Shown here one piece after another: positions 34,847 to 44,256 of a DNA stretch of 64,000 bases. The notes beneath the pieces were generated by a model. That model saw only the letters and a program-made list of their open reading frames with translations. It made no database searches and was not told the origin of the DNA. The position numbers were made by a program, and so were the translations under genes. Each line of letters opens with the position of its first letter. Within the stretch, counting starts at the first letter, position 1. The DNA comes from Marisediminicola senii (GTDB lineage Bacteria; Actinomycetota; Actinomycetes; Actinomycetales; Microbacteriaceae), in NCBI RefSeq assembly GCF_011057645.1, contig NZ_JAALGE010000002.1, positions 124,001 to 188,000 of the forward strand, given 5' to 3'.

Positions 34847-37800
34847 TCCGGCGGCGGGCACGAGCACACCAGGTTGCGGTCGCCGTACGCCTGGTCGATG
34901 CGCCTGACCGGCGGCCAGTACTTCGACCTGATGAGGCTGCGAACCGGGTACACCGCCTCTTCCCTGCTGTATGGATGCGTCCACTCACCGTCGATGACGG
35001 ACTGTGCCGTGTGCGGGGCGTTCCGCAGCGGGTTGTCATCGGCGGGGTAGCCCCCGTTCGCGACCACGTCTGCCTCGTGGCGGATCGCGATCATCGCCTC
35101 GATGAACCGGTCGATCTCGGCGAGGTCTTCGCTCTCGGTCGGCTCGACCATGAGGGTGCCCGCGACCGGGAACGACATCGTCGGCGCGTGGAATCCGTAG
35201 TCGACCAGGCGCTTGGCGACGTCGTCGACCGTGACGCCGGTGGCCGCGGTCATCGGGCGCAGGTCGAGGATGCACTCGTGCGCGATCAGCCCGTTGTCGC
35301 CCGAATACAGCACCGGGTAGTGCTCGCGCAGCCGCACGGCCACGTAGTTCGCGGCGAGCACCGCAGCCCCCGTCGCCTCGCGCAGGCCGGCCGATCCCAT
35401 CATGCGCACGTAGGCCCAGGAGATGGGCAGGATGCTGGGCGAGCCGTACGGCGCGGCCGACACGGCACCGCGGTGCCACGTCGCCGGTGCCGCATCCGGC
35501 TCGGTCGGAAGCGGGAAGGTCGATGACTCCGGGTACGACGGACCGTCGACGAACGGCACGCCGCCCGCTCCGACGAGTTCCGACGCGCGCGACCGGCGGC
35601 CGGCGGCGTCGCGCTGGCCGATCAGCTCGCGCTGCGCCATCGGGTGGCCTGGCAGGTACGGGGCCAGGTGCGCCTTGGCGGCGACCGGACCGACGCCGGG
35701 CCCTCCCCCGCCGTGTGGGATGCAGAACGTCTTGTGCAGGTTGAGGTGCGAGACGTCGCCGCCGAAGTCGCCGAACCGCGCGAATCCGAGCAGCGCGTTG
35801 AGGTTCGCACCGTCGACGTAGACCTGGCCGCCCGCGTCGTGCACGGACTTGCAGATCGCGCCGACCTCGTGCTCATAGACCCCGTGGGTCGACGGGTAGG
35901 TGATCATCAGCGCGGAGATGGTGTCGGCGTGCTGCTCGATCTTGGCGCGGAGGTCGGCGAGGTCGACGTTGCCGAGCTCGTCGCAGGCGACCACGACGAC
36001 GCGCATTCCGGCCAGCACGGCGGACGCCGCGTTGGTTCCGTGGGCGCTCTGCGGGATGAGGCAGACGGTGCGCTCGGTGTCTCCGCGGCCGAGGTGGTAG
36101 CCGCGGATCGCGAGCAGCCCCGCGAGCTCGCCCTGGCTGCCCGCGTTGGGCTGCAGCGACACCGCGTCGTAACCGGTCACGTCGGCCAGCCAGTCCTGCA
36201 GCTGCTCGATCATGGCCAGGTAGCCGCCGACGTCGGACTCGGGCGCGAACGGGTGGATGTTCGCGAACTCGGGCCAGGACACGGCTTCCATCTCGGTCGC
36301 CGCGTTCAGCTTCATGGTGCACGACCCGAGCGGGATCATCCCGCGGTCGAGCGCGTAGTCGTAGTCCGAGAGGTGCTTGAGGTAGCGCATCATGCTCGTC
36401 TCCGAGCGGTGCGTGTTGAACACGGGGTGGGTGAGGAACTCGCTCGTGCGCTGCAGGTCGAGCGGGATCCAGGCGTCGATGTCGCGCACGTACGGCTCGT
36501 CGGAGAGTTCCTCGCCGAGCAGCACGGCGACGGCGCGGAGGTCGTCGGCCGTGGTGGTCTCGTCGACCGACAGCTGCAGGTGGCGGTCGTCGACCAGGCG
36601 GAAGAGGTAGCCCGCGCGGTGGGCGCGCTCGACGATGGCCGTGGCATCCGTCTTCGTCCTCAGGGTGAGGGTGTCGAAGTAGTTGGCCGACAGCAACGTG
36701 TGCCCGGCTTCGCTGGCCGCGTGGGCGAGGATGCGTGCCTTGCGTGTCACGCCGAGGGCGATCTGGCGCAGGCCCTGCGGGCCGTGATAGACGGCGTACA
36801 TCGAGGCCATCACGGCGAGCAGCACCTGCGCGGTGCAGATGTTCGAGGTCGCCTTGTCGCGGCGGATGTGCTGCTCTCGCACCTGCAGTGACAGCCGGTA
36901 CGCCGGGTGGCCGGCGGCATCCTGCGAGACGCCGACGAGGCGGCCGGGCAGCTGGCGTTCGAGTCCCTTACGCACGGCCATGTAGCCGGCGTGCGGTCCG
37001 CCGAAGCCGAGCGGAACACCGAAGCGCTGGCTAGTGCCGACGGCCACATCGGCACCGAGCTCGCCTGGTGAGGTGACGAGCGTGAGGGCGAGCAGGTCGG
37101 CCGCGACGACGGCGATGGCGCCCATACCCTGCGCTGCGGCGATGACGGCGGAGGGATCCCACAGGCGACCGGACGCCGCGGGGTACTGGGCGAACAGGCC
37201 GAAGGCGTCGTGTCCGGCGAGCGGGTCCGCCCCACCGAGGGTCGCGAGCGGCAGTTCGACGAGCTGGATGCCGACGGCGGCGGCCCGGTTGGCGAGCAGC
37301 GCCTTGGTCTGCGGCAGCGCGTCGGCGTCGACGATGAACACGTCGGTCTTCGCCTTGGATGCGCGGCGCGCGAGCAGCATGGCCTCGACGACCGCGGTGC
37401 CCTCGTCGAGCATCGACGCGTTGGCGGTGGCGAGGCCGGTGAGGTCGCTGACCATGGTCTGGAAGTTGATGAGGGCCTCGAGGCGGCCCTGCGAGATTTC
37501 CGGCTGGTACGGCGTGTACGCGGTGTACCAGCTGGGGTTCTCGAACACGTTGCGCTTGATCACCGCGGGGGTGATCGTGTCGTAGTAGCCGAGGCCGATC
37601 ATCGACCGGTTCACGGTGTTGCGGTCGGCGAGCCTGCGCAGTTCGGCGAGCGCTTCCCGCTCGGTCGCGGCGGGCGGGAGCACCGAATCTGCGGCGTCGC
37701 GAAACGCATCGACGTGAATGGACGCGGGCACGGCGGCATCCACCAGCTCATCGACGCTGCGGTACCCGATCGCCTCGAGCATGGCGGCCTGCGACTGCTC

Positions 37801-37851
37801 GTCGGTGCCGATGTGGCGCGACGCGAATGCGGCGAGGTCGTGCTGTGCCAT
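34834..37851 (-). CDS. gcvP: glycine dehydrogenase (decarboxylating), P protein
   Basis: The 1005-residue single-chain P protein decarboxylates glycine and passes the aminomethyl group to the lipoyl arm of GcvH. The two homologous halves are fused; the PLP lysine is in [17 protein letters not shown] near residue 710, and GSCTMKLNA near 510 and the glycine-rich loops are present. The ATG overlaps the gcvH stop by one base. Its extreme 3' end is part of a small tandem duplication. This is the last gene of the riboswitch-controlled operon. Confidence 0.95.
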   Translation of the reverse strand: MAQHDLAAFASRHIGTDEQSQAAMLEAIGYRSVDELVDAAVPASIHVDAFRDAADSVLPPAATEREALAELRRLADRNTVNRSMIGLGYYDTITPAVIKRNVFENPSWYTAYTPYQPEISQGRLEALINFQTMVSDLTGLATANASMLDEGTAVVEAMLLARRASKAKTDVFIVDADALPQTKALLANRAAAVGIQLVELPLATLGGADPLAGHDAFGLFAQYPAASGRLWDPSAVIAAAQGMGAIAVVAADLLALTLVTSPGELGADVAVGTSQRFGVPLGFGGPHAGYMAVRKGLERQLPGRLVGVSQDAAGHPAYRLSLQVREQHIRRDKATSNICTAQVLLAVMASMYAVYHGPQGLRQIALGVTRKARILAHAASEAGHTLLSANYFDTLTLRTKTDATAIVERAHRAGYLFRLVDDRHLQLSVDETTTADDLRAVAVLLGEELSDEPYVRDIDAWIPLDLQRTSEFLTHPVFNTHRSETSMMRYLKHLSDYDYALDRGMIPLGSCTMKLNAATEMEAVSWPEFANIHPFAPESDVGGYLAMIEQLQDWLADVTGYDAVSLQPNAGSQGELAGLLAIRGYHLGRGDTERTVCLIPQSAHGTNAASAVLAGMRVVVVACDELGNVDLADLRAKIEQHADTISALMITYPSTHGVYEHEVGAICKSVHDAGGQVYVDGANLNALLGFARFGDFGGDVSHLNLHKTFCIPHGGGGPGVGPVAAKAHLAPYLPGHPMAQRELIGQRDAAGRRSRASELVGAGGVPFVDGPSYPESSTFPLPTEPDAAPATWHRGAVSAAPYGSPSILPISWAYVRMMGSAGLREATGAAVLAANYVAVRLREHYPVLYSGDNGLIAHECILDLRPMTAATGVTVDDVAKRLVDYGFHAPTMSFPVAGTLMVEPTESEDLAEIDRFIEAMIAIRHEADVVANGGYPADDNPLRNAPHTAQSVIDGEWTHPYSREEAVYPVRSLIRSKYWPPVRRIDQAYGDRNLVCSCPPPEAFE

Positions 37852-38228
37852 CACTCGCCGACCAGCGCGGTGTACTCGTCGAAGCTCATGAGCTCCGGAA
37901 GGGCCTCGAAGCGCACGCGAATGAGCCACCCTTCGCCGAACGGGTCGCTGTTCACGAGCTCCGGCGCGTCGACGACGGCCTGGTTCGACTCGGTGACGGT
38001 GCCATCGACGGGGGCGAACAACTCGCCGACCGACTTGGTCGACTCGATCTCGCCGACGACGGAGCCGCTCGCGATGTCGGAGCCGGCCTCTGGCAGGTCG
38101 ACGAAGACGACGTCGCCCAGCTTGTCTGCCGCGTATGCGGTGATGCCGACCGTCGCCACGTCGTCCTCCACCAGCACCCACTCGTGCTCGGCGGTGTACT
38201 GCAGGTCTTTTCTGTCTGGCATGGTCAT
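37851..38228 (-). CDS. gcvH: glycine cleavage system H protein
   Basis: The 125-residue lipoyl carrier has the lipoylated Lys in [12 protein letters not shown] near residue 65, and the YTAEHEWV opening typical of H proteins. It shuttles the aminomethyl group between P, T and L proteins. The ATG at 38228 overlaps the gcvT stop (ATGA), and a second ATG at 38222 is an equally reasonable start. The L protein (dihydrolipoamide dehydrogenase) is not in this window. Confidence 0.95.
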   Translation of the reverse strand: MTMPDRKDLQYTAEHEWVLVEDDVATVGITAYAADKLGDVVFVDLPEAGSDIASGSVVGEIESTKSVGELFAPVDGTVTESNQAVVDAPELVNSDPFGEGWLIRVRFEALPELMSFDEYTALVGE

Positions 38229-39346
38229 GCCTCTCTGGAGTAGAAGGGAAGGGGGACGACGGATGCCGGGATGGCGGTTCCGCGCACGTCGACGGTGAGT
38301 TCGGTTCCGGTAACGCTGGCGGCGGGGTCGACGTAGGCCATGGCGATCGGGTATCCGAGGGTGGGCGACAGTGCCCCGCTGGTGATCTCGCCGACCGTGG
38401 CATCGCCCGACAGCACGGCGTAGCCGGCGCGACCCGCGCGCCTGCCCGACATCTGCAGGCCGACGAGCACGCGGGCATCGGCCGGCGCGCCCGCCTCGAC
38501 CGCGGCGCGTCCGACGAAGTCGCCTTCCTTGCCCAGCGCGACGACACGACCGAGGCCGGCCTGCGCCGGCTGGGTGTCGAGGCCGAGCTCGTGGCCGTAG
38601 AGGGGCATGCCCGCCTCGAGGCGCAGGGTATCCCGGCTGGCGAGGCCGGCCGGCACGAGTCCACTGCCCGCCCCGGTCTCCATGATCGCGTCCCACAGGG
38701 CGGGGGCGACCTCGGGCGACAGGTAGAGCTCGTAGCCGTTCTCGCCGGTGTAGCCGGTGCGGGCGACGAACAGTGCGTGCTCGCCGAATTCGCCGGCGAT
38801 GGCGCGGTAGTACTTGAGCTCGGCGAGACCGGGAACGCCGATGCCCGGCACCTCGAGCAGGATCTCGAGGGCACGGGGGCCCTGCACGGCGATGAGGGCG
38901 ATGTTGTCGCTCTCGTCTTCGACGGCGCAGTCGAACGGCGAGCAGCGGTTCAGCAGTTCTGCGGCCACGACCTCGCGGTTCGAGGCGTTCGCGACCACGA
39001 GGTAGCGATCCTCGCCGGTGCGGTAGACGACGAGGTCGTCGACGATGCCGCCGTCACGGTCGAGCATCAGGCTGTACTTGGCCTGGCCGACCGCGATGGC
39101 CGAGAGCTTGCCGGCGAGCGCGTAGTCGAGGGCGTCGGATGCCTCGGGCCCGAGCACCAGGATCTCCCCCATGTGCGACAGGTCGAAGAGGCCCGCTGCC
39201 GTGCGTACGGCGTGGTGCTCTACCAGGTCGCTGTCGTACCGCACCGGCATCTGCCAGCCGGCGAAATCGGTGAAACTGGCGCCGGCCGCGACGTGGATGT
39301 CGTTCAGCGGGGACAGTCGGTCTGTGGTGGGAAGTTGGTGGGTCAC
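38225..39346 (-). CDS. gcvT: aminomethyltransferase, glycine cleavage T protein
   Basis: This 373-residue folate-binding protein transfers the one-carbon unit from the lipoyl arm to tetrahydrofolate. The N-terminal GCV_T domain is present with [18 protein letters not shown] near 57 (the catalytic Asp region), and [11 protein letters not shown] near 195; the C-terminal barrel follows. It is the first gene of gcvTHP, with the glycine riboswitch 120 bases upstream. The distinguishing GcvT features separate it from YgfZ-like relatives. Confidence 0.95.
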   Translation of the reverse strand: MTHQLPTTDRLSPLNDIHVAAGASFTDFAGWQMPVRYDSDLVEHHAVRTAAGLFDLSHMGEILVLGPEASDALDYALAGKLSAIAVGQAKYSLMLDRDGGIVDDLVVYRTGEDRYLVVANASNREVVAAELLNRCSPFDCAVEDESDNIALIAVQGPRALEILLEVPGIGVPGLAELKYYRAIAGEFGEHALFVARTGYTGENGYELYLSPEVAPALWDAIMETGAGSGLVPAGLASRDTLRLEAGMPLYGHELGLDTQPAQAGLGRVVALGKEGDFVGRAAVEAGAPADARVLVGLQMSGRRAGRAGYAVLSGDATVGEITSGALSPTLGYPIAMAYVDPAASVTGTELTVDVRGTAIPASVVPLPFYSREA

Positions 39347-39434
39347 GAGTTCTCCAGGTCGTCACGTCGTCCGCTAGTGGTGGGCTGCGGGCACACGTGA
39401 GTGATGCTGTGGGAACTCCCCCTCTGTGACGGGC

Positions 39435-39457
39435 CGACCGGCTGGGTGCGCCGGTCG
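39435..39457 (-). terminator. expression-platform hairpin of the glycine riboswitch
   Basis: CGACCGGC and GCCGGTCG form an 8-base perfect stem with a 7-base loop, just downstream of the aptamer in the direction of gcvT. It may be the switching element, acting as a terminator or structural rearrangement site. Confidence 0.5.
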
Positions 39458-39465
39458 ATTCTGGT

Positions 39466-39572
39466 TCAGAGTGGCCTGTTCGATGCGGTACACGTACCTG
39501 AGAGATTGGTGGGGAGTATTGCACCTTCGGTGTCCGGGGAAGCGTCGAAACGCTGGCCCGGACTCTCCCGCA
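39466..39572 (-). promoter_or_regulatory. glycine riboswitch (single aptamer)
   Basis: On the minus strand upstream of gcvT the sequence has the glycine-aptamer landmarks in order: GGGAGAG, a GC-rich P2 stem, CACCGAAGGTGCAA, CTCCCC, AATCTCTCAGGTAC, and a closing CACTCTGA that pairs with the first element. Glycine should switch on the cleavage operon. I see only one aptamer; no second CCGAAGG core lies upstream or downstream. Confidence 0.88.
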
Positions 39573-39627
39573 TCGCGTTGTGGGCCCGTTATTCGATTGT
39601 CGTGCCAGCCTAGCAATCACCGTGCCG

Positions 39628-40398
39628 TTAAGGCGGGTTGCGGCGGTTCGTGGCTGGCACGCTCCATGCCCGGCACAGCTCCTGCGCCCAGGCCGCGAAC
39701 AGGCCGGCATAGGGAACCTGTTGCCCCTCCGGCCGCCACAGCTGCCCTCGCAGGTGGGGCGGGAACGGCACCGTGGTGCAGCGCGGGCGGGCATCGATGA
39801 GCTCGTGGGTGATTGCATTGAGCATCCGGGCCTGGTGTCCGGCGGCCATTCGACCCGCACGCGAGATGCTGCCCGCATTCTCCATTGGCGGGATGTCGGT
39901 CACCAGCACGTGCGCATCGACCGGGATGCGCTCGAGCACCGCGTCGAGCGTCGCCGTCATCTCCCGGCGCCAGCGGGCGCGCGACGTAAGCATCAGGGTG
40001 TCGGTGACACCGATCATCAGCACGACGACGTCGGTGGAACAGAACCTGGGCCGTTCGGCGTCGATGGCCTCGACCGTGCGCCGCAACCGGAACCCCGGTA
40101 CCTCCACGGAGGCCCACTCGGCGCCGCGACCGGTGACGAACGCGTGCTGGCGGGCGAACTGCGCGGCGACGGCCAGTTCGTGGGTGAGCACGCCCATGCC
40201 GACGGCGATGCCCTCCCCCAGCACGAGGATGCGGTCGGCCGACTCCCCCGGCACAACGCCCGAGGTGGCATCGGACGGGTAGATGTCGAGGCTGGAGTCG
40301 CCGCGCCGGATGATGAATTCGGCGGCGGTGAGCCCACGGCCCCATGCGCGAACGATCTCTCGCCCCCGAGTGAACCTCTGGTACACGGCACCCCTCAC
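39628..40398 (-). CDS. SGNH/GDSL-type hydrolase
   Basis: The 256-residue protein has the SGNH layout: ILVLGEGIAVG near 58-68 (block I, with Glu where the nucleophilic Ser is expected), a VVVLMIGVTDTLML stretch near 128 (block III GxND-like region), and IPPMENAGS. The usual SxxH near the C-terminus is not clear. The GTG at 40398 is chosen because it begins the conserved region. The unusual GEGIA in place of GDS suggests either a changed mechanism or a non-catalytic member. Confidence 0.65.
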   Translation of the reverse strand: MRGAVYQRFTRGREIVRAWGRGLTAAEFIIRRGDSSLDIYPSDATSGVVPGESADRILVLGEGIAVGMGVLTHELAVAAQFARQHAFVTGRGAEWASVEVPGFRLRRTVEAIDAERPRFCSTDVVVLMIGVTDTLMLTSRARWRREMTATLDAVLERIPVDAHVLVTDIPPMENAGSISRAGRMAAGHQARMLNAITHELIDARPRCTTVPFPPHLRGQLWRPEGQQVPYAGLFAAWAQELCRAWSVPATNRRNPP

Positions 40399-40466
40399 GA
40401 TTGCTGACCGGCCTGGTCGGTGGATGCATCCTGTGGAGGGTAAGTATGCGCCACAACTCGCCGTGC

Positions 40467-41330
40467 TCAGCGCACCGACTTGCGCTCGTACAGCGCGATC
40501 GACCACGCGAAGCCGACGACGGTCAGCAGCACGCACCAGCCGATCGCGAGCGCGGGGTTGCTGCCGAACGGGGTTCCGAGCAGCAGCCCGCGCACGGTCT
40601 CGATGAACGGGGTGAACGGCTGGTAGTCGGCGAACCCCTGCAGCGCATCGGGCATCGAGGCGGTCGGCACGAACCCGCTGCCGAGCAGCGGGAGCAACGA
40701 CAGTATGAGCGGCAGGTTGCTCGCCGTCTCGACGGACTTCGCCTGCATGCCCATGCCGACCCCGAGCCAGGTCACGGTGAACGCGATGGCCGCGAGCAGC
40801 CCGGCGACGGCCAGCCATTCGACGGGCGACGCGGTCGGACGAAAGCCGATGGCGATGCCGACGACGAGAACGAGCGCCACCGCGATGAGTGCCTGGATGG
40901 TGTTGCCCAGCACGTGCCCGGCGAGCACCGCGGCGCGGGAGATCGCCATGGTGCGAAAGCGCGCCGTAATGCCCTCGGTCATGTCCATCGACACGGTGGT
41001 CGCGGTGCCGCCCGCCGTGCCGGCGATGGTGACGAGCAGGATGCCGGGCATCACGTAGGCGAGGTACGCGGCACGTCCGCCGGTCGCCTCGACACCCGGC
41101 GCAACTGCACCGGGCAGGCCGGCGCCGAGGGTGCCGCCGAACACGAAGACCAGCATCAGGAGGAAAACCACGGGCACCACGATGGTGAACACCGACAGGC
41201 CCGGGTAGCGCACCATGTGCAGCAGATTGCGATGCAGCATGGTGACCGCGTCGGCGACGACGTGCGTCGGGGGCCTGGTGGATGCCGCCCGCCGACCTGA
41301 TGGCGCGGGGGCGGTATCGAGCGTGGTCAT
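40467..41330 (-). CDS. ABC-2 type exporter permease (DrrB-like)
   Basis: The 287-residue membrane protein has six helices (first near 45-66) and a conserved FRTMAISRAAVLAGHVLGN segment near 130-148. It belongs to the DrrB/ABC-2 group of drug or antibiotic exporters. The ATG overlaps the ATPase stop by four bases (ATGA). It is the distal gene of a cassette led by an RHH regulator, so substrates may be toxic compounds or cell-envelope molecules. Confidence 0.9.
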   Translation of the reverse strand: MTTLDTAPAPSGRRAASTRPPTHVVADAVTMLHRNLLHMVRYPGLSVFTIVVPVVFLLMLVFVFGGTLGAGLPGAVAPGVEATGGRAAYLAYVMPGILLVTIAGTAGGTATTVSMDMTEGITARFRTMAISRAAVLAGHVLGNTIQALIAVALVLVVGIAIGFRPTASPVEWLAVAGLLAAIAFTVTWLGVGMGMQAKSVETASNLPLILSLLPLLGSGFVPTASMPDALQGFADYQPFTPFIETVRGLLLGTPFGSNPALAIGWCVLLTVVGFAWSIALYERKSVR

Positions 41331-42322
41331 GATGCGGATCCTTTCGTGGGTGTGGTGGTGCCGCGGTTCTCGCGGGGGGTTCCGCCGGTCAGGGCGAAGA
41401 ACACGTCGTCGAGGTCGGGGGTGTGGATGCTGAGGTCGTCGATCTCGAGGCCGGCGCGGTCGAGGCGGTCGAGCAGCGCGCGGAGTACGCTGACCCCACC
41501 GTCGGTGGGCACGGTGAGCGAGAGCGCGGCGGTGTCGGCAGGCACACCGTCGGCCGGCCTGGTGGCCCCGCTCGATGCGAGGGCGTGGGCGGCAGCATCC
41601 AATGCGCCCTCGTCGCGAAAGCGCAGGCGGATGTGTCCGCCGGGAACGAGCCGCTTCAGTTCGTCTGGCGTGCCATCGGCGACGATGTTGCCTCCGTCGA
41701 GCACGGCGATGCGGCCCGCCAGCTCGTCTGCCTCGTCGAGGTACTGGGTGGTGAGCAGCACGGTCGTGCCATCGGCGACGAGGTCGCGCACGATCTGCCA
41801 CATGGTGTGCCTGCTGCGGGGATCGAGGCCGGCGGTCGGCTCGTCGAGGAACAGCACCCGAGGAGCCTGCACGAGCGTCATCGCCAGGTCGAGGCGGCGG
41901 CGCATTCCGCCGGAGTAGGTGGCGAGCGGTTTTCGCGCGGCGTCGACCAGGTCGAACTGCTCGAGCAGCTGCGCGGCGCGCGCCCTCGACCGTTTCGCGC
42001 CCAGGTGTCGCAGCCGCGCCATGAGGAGCAGGTTCTCCTCCCCCGTCAGCAGCGTGTCGACGGCGGAGAATTGGCCGGTGAGGCCTATGGCCGCGCGCAC
42101 GCCGTCGGGGTCACGCGCGACGTCGCATCCATCGACCGTGGCGGTGCCGCCGTCGGCCCGCACGAGGGTGGAGAGGATGTGCACGGTGGTGGTCTTGCCC
42201 GCGCCGTTGGGGCCGAGCAGGGCGGTGACGGTGCCCGCGGCGACGGTGAGGTCGACGCCGTCGAGCACGGTGGTGGTGCCGTAGGACTTGCGGAGCCCGC
42301 GGATGTCGATTGCGGCGGTCAT
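41327..42322 (-). CDS. ABC exporter ATP-binding protein (DrrA-like)
   Basis: The 331-residue ATPase has Walker A GPNGAGKTTT near 36-45, signature YSGGMRRRL near 135, Walker B VLFLDEPTAGLD near 157 and a C-terminal DrrA-type domain (about 235-310). It energises the permease encoded next, with which it overlaps. It lies 31 bases after a DUF4097 gene, likely co-transcribed with it. No resistance function is shown by sequence alone. Confidence 0.92.
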   Translation of the reverse strand: MTAAIDIRGLRKSYGTTTVLDGVDLTVAAGTVTALLGPNGAGKTTTVHILSTLVRADGGTATVDGCDVARDPDGVRAAIGLTGQFSAVDTLLTGEENLLLMARLRHLGAKRSRARAAQLLEQFDLVDAARKPLATYSGGMRRRLDLAMTLVQAPRVLFLDEPTAGLDPRSRHTMWQIVRDLVADGTTVLLTTQYLDEADELAGRIAVLDGGNIVADGTPDELKRLVPGGHIRLRFRDEGALDAAAHALASSGATRPADGVPADTAALSLTVPTDGGVSVLRALLDRLDRAGLEIDDLSIHTPDLDDVFFALTGGTPRENRGTTTPTKGSAS

Positions 42323-42353
42323 GGGGTCGTCTTCTTTCGTGTCGTGGTCCGCA

Positions 42354-43217
42354 CTACCTGGCGCGCTGGATGCTGATGTCGCTGTGTGCGGTGCGTGCCC
42401 GTACCGCGACGGTGGCGTCCGGGGCCGCCGTAGCGTCGGCGGGGGCGGGTGCGCCCTCCGAGTCAAGTTCGTTGCGCACCCGGCCGCCCTTGGTGGAGAG
42501 GTCGAGCCAGGCGAGCACGCCGGGGCGCACGCCGACCGAGACCTGTCCGTAGCCGCTCTCGACGTCGATGGACCCGGCTGACACCCGCGAGAGCCGGATG
42601 CTGCCATAGGCCGTCTTGGCGGTGACGGATGCGTCGGCGCGCACGACCTCGAGGTCGCCGTACGACAGCTTGGCGTCGAGGGCGCCGGTGGCCTCGCCGA
42701 GCTGGATACTGCCGTGGGACGCCCGCAGCAGCGCGTCGCCGGCGATCGTGTCGATGCGGATCTGCCCGTGGTCGGCCGTGACCTCCGCGCTGCCGTCGAT
42801 CGCTCCCACGGTGGCGTTGCCGTGACCGGCGCGCAGCCACAGGTCGGCGGTGGCGTCGATATCGACGGGACCGGTCATGGCCTTGATACGGGTGGCGCCC
42901 AGGCGCCCGGTCGTGCGCACCCCGCCGTACGAGAGCTCGGCGGTGACGCGCGATGAGGTCGGCAGCTCGACGCGCACGTCGACCGACTCGGTCGGTCCGA
43001 TGATACTGATGCGGGCACGCGGACCCCGGATGGTGAGCCGCCGGCCATCGAAGTCGACGGAGGTCTCCTCCACGCCGCGGCGGTCGGCCGCCTTGCTGGC
43101 GCTGGTGGGAGCGACGGTCACGACCGTATCGGCGCGATCGGTCGCGATGAGCTCGACGGCGCCGACCTGGAGGGTGATGGCGACGTCGATGGGATCTGGT
43201 GTCTGGTAGCTGGGCAT
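42354..43217 (-). CDS. DUF4097 beta-solenoid protein
   Basis: The 287-residue protein starts with a short cytoplasmic N-terminus and then repeats beta strands (VDIDATADLWLRAGHGNATV, IDTIAGDALLRASHGSIQL, and so on), each about 20 residues with a G-hydrophobic pattern, as in DUF4097. This solenoid fold is common beside ABC exporters and stress regulators, and its function is unknown. It lacks a signal peptide. Genes on both sides run the same way. Confidence 0.85.
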   Translation of the reverse strand: MPSYQTPDPIDVAITLQVGAVELIATDRADTVVTVAPTSASKAADRRGVEETSVDFDGRRLTIRGPRARISIIGPTESVDVRVELPTSSRVTAELSYGGVRTTGRLGATRIKAMTGPVDIDATADLWLRAGHGNATVGAIDGSAEVTADHGQIRIDTIAGDALLRASHGSIQLGEATGALDAKLSYGDLEVVRADASVTAKTAYGSIRLSRVSAGSIDVESGYGQVSVGVRPGVLAWLDLSTKGGRVRNELDSEGAPAPADATAAPDATVAVRARTAHSDISIQRAR

Positions 43218-43286
43218 GCTGGCGCTTGCCTTTCGTTCGGGCGTTCGCGGGTGACAGCGCGGCGGCATCCGGGCGCTGTGGATAGA

Positions 43287-43302
43287 CCCCGCGGTCGCGG
43301 GG
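43287..43302 (-). terminator. short hairpin between the RHH regulator and DUF4097 genes
   Basis: CCCCGC pairs with GCGGGG around a GGTC loop in the 111-base gap. It could attenuate the downstream genes relative to the regulator. Confidence 0.4.
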
Positions 43303-43328
43303 CTACTGGGGTGCGGCGGGGCGCGTGT

Positions 43329-43817
43329 CTAGCGCGCCCAGCCCACGAAGCTGTCGCCGGTGCGGAGCGTTCGCTGCACCGACCGTCGCTGCTTCGGTTC
43401 GAGGCCGGCCGCGATGGCGCGGACCAGCCAGCTGTTGACCGATATGCCGTCGGCGGCGGCCGCGTCGTCGACCCGCGCCTTGAGGGCGTCGGGCAGGCGC
43501 AGCGTGGTGCGCGAGGTGCTCGCGTCGTCGTAGTCGATCGACGACCCGCCGCGCTCGTCGCCCTCGGGTTCTGCGGCCGGTGGGGTCACGACGAACTCGA
43601 CGTCGCGGCCGCGCAGGCGCAGGTCGACCGATCCGGGTGCGAGGTCACGGGTGATCTCGCCGGCCGCGGCCGACAGGGCGTCGAGCAGCACGAGCCGGGT
43701 GGCAGCGTCGAGGCCGGTGGCGAGTCGTTCGGCGGCGGCACGGGTGTCGTCCGTGCCGTTCGCCGCGGCATCCATCAGGTGGCGCTGCAGGTCGGTGACG
43801 TACTGCTCGAGTTCCAT
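43329..43817 (-). CDS. ribbon-helix-helix transcriptional regulator (HicB/CopG-like)
   Basis: The 162-residue protein has a helical N-terminal half (about 1-80) with unknown fold and a C-terminal RHH DNA-binding motif near 105-140 (RTTLRLPDALKARVDDAAA then SVNSWLVRAI). The domain order resembles HicB, but no HicA toxin is next to it. It leads the DUF4097-ABC exporter cassette. The promoter has a perfect inverted repeat over the -35/-10 spacer, so autorepression is likely. The ATG at 43817 is the first base of the predicted transcript. Confidence 0.8.
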   Translation of the reverse strand: MELEQYVTDLQRHLMDAAANGTDDTRAAAERLATGLDAATRLVLLDALSAAAGEITRDLAPGSVDLRLRGRDVEFVVTPPAAEPEGDERGGSSIDYDDASTSRTTLRLPDALKARVDDAAAADGISVNSWLVRAIAAGLEPKQRRSVQRTLRTGDSFVGWAR

Positions 43818-43823
43818 GCGTCG

Positions 43824-43880
43824 AGTATGACACCACAATGGTGTCATTACAAGGATGAGTGGTGTCAGAATGGTGCCACT
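43824..43880 (-). promoter_or_regulatory. leaderless promoter with perfect operator, RHH gene
   Basis: On the minus strand TTGTAA and CATACT are 17 bases apart, and CATACT is six bases from the ATG. The spacer contains the inverted repeat ATGACACCA-caa-TGGTGTCAT (43827-43847). Two further half-sites, TGGTGTCAG at 43860 and TGGTGCCAC at 43871, lie upstream. Confidence 0.75.
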
Positions 43881-43892
43881 GGCGATTGCCCG

Positions 43893-44138
43893 CTATCGCG
43901 GCGGGTCACCGGGCCCATCACCGTAGCCGTCCCCTCGGTCGCGCTCGCCCGGATCGTCGCCCCGCTCGTCGCGCCTCGTGCCGTCGCCGGGGTTGTCGCG
44001 AAAGTACCGCACCGCCTGGTAGACGATCACCGCGAAGCTGGCGAGGGCGATCGCCCCGAACGCGAACGGCGCCCACGCCGGAAAATCGCCACCGGGAATC
44101 ACGAACAGGGGCAGCGACGTGGCGATGGCGGGCAGCAT
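43893..44138 (-). CDS. small membrane protein with charged tail
   Basis: The 81-residue product has one membrane helix (about 21-43) after a hydrophobic N-terminus, then a strongly charged tail rich in Asp, Gly and Arg (GDGTRRDERGDDPGERDRGD is part of it). I recognise no family. The ATG at 44138 is the first reasonable start; a longer frame exists upstream. It abuts the leaderless promoter region of the RHH gene on its 3' side. Confidence 0.6.
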   Translation of the reverse strand: MLPAIATSLPLFVIPGGDFPAWAPFAFGAIALASFAVIVYQAVRYFRDNPGDGTRRDERGDDPGERDRGDGYGDGPGDPPR

Positions 44139-44256
44139 TAGCCCATTCTCCCAAGAAGCCGGCGGGGTGGATGCCGCATCCGACGTACATCGAACGGCCG
44201 TGGCGCCCATCGCCCCCCGGTGCCAGCATGGACGCACCACACGGAAGGCGGCCGCC

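Noticed and set aside
39347-39465. A second glycine aptamer
   Set aside because: No second CCGAAGG core or matching closing stem can be found between the first aptamer and gcvT.
43329-43817. HicAB toxin-antitoxin module
   Set aside because: Only the HicB-like regulator is present; neither neighbour encodes a HicA-like RNase.
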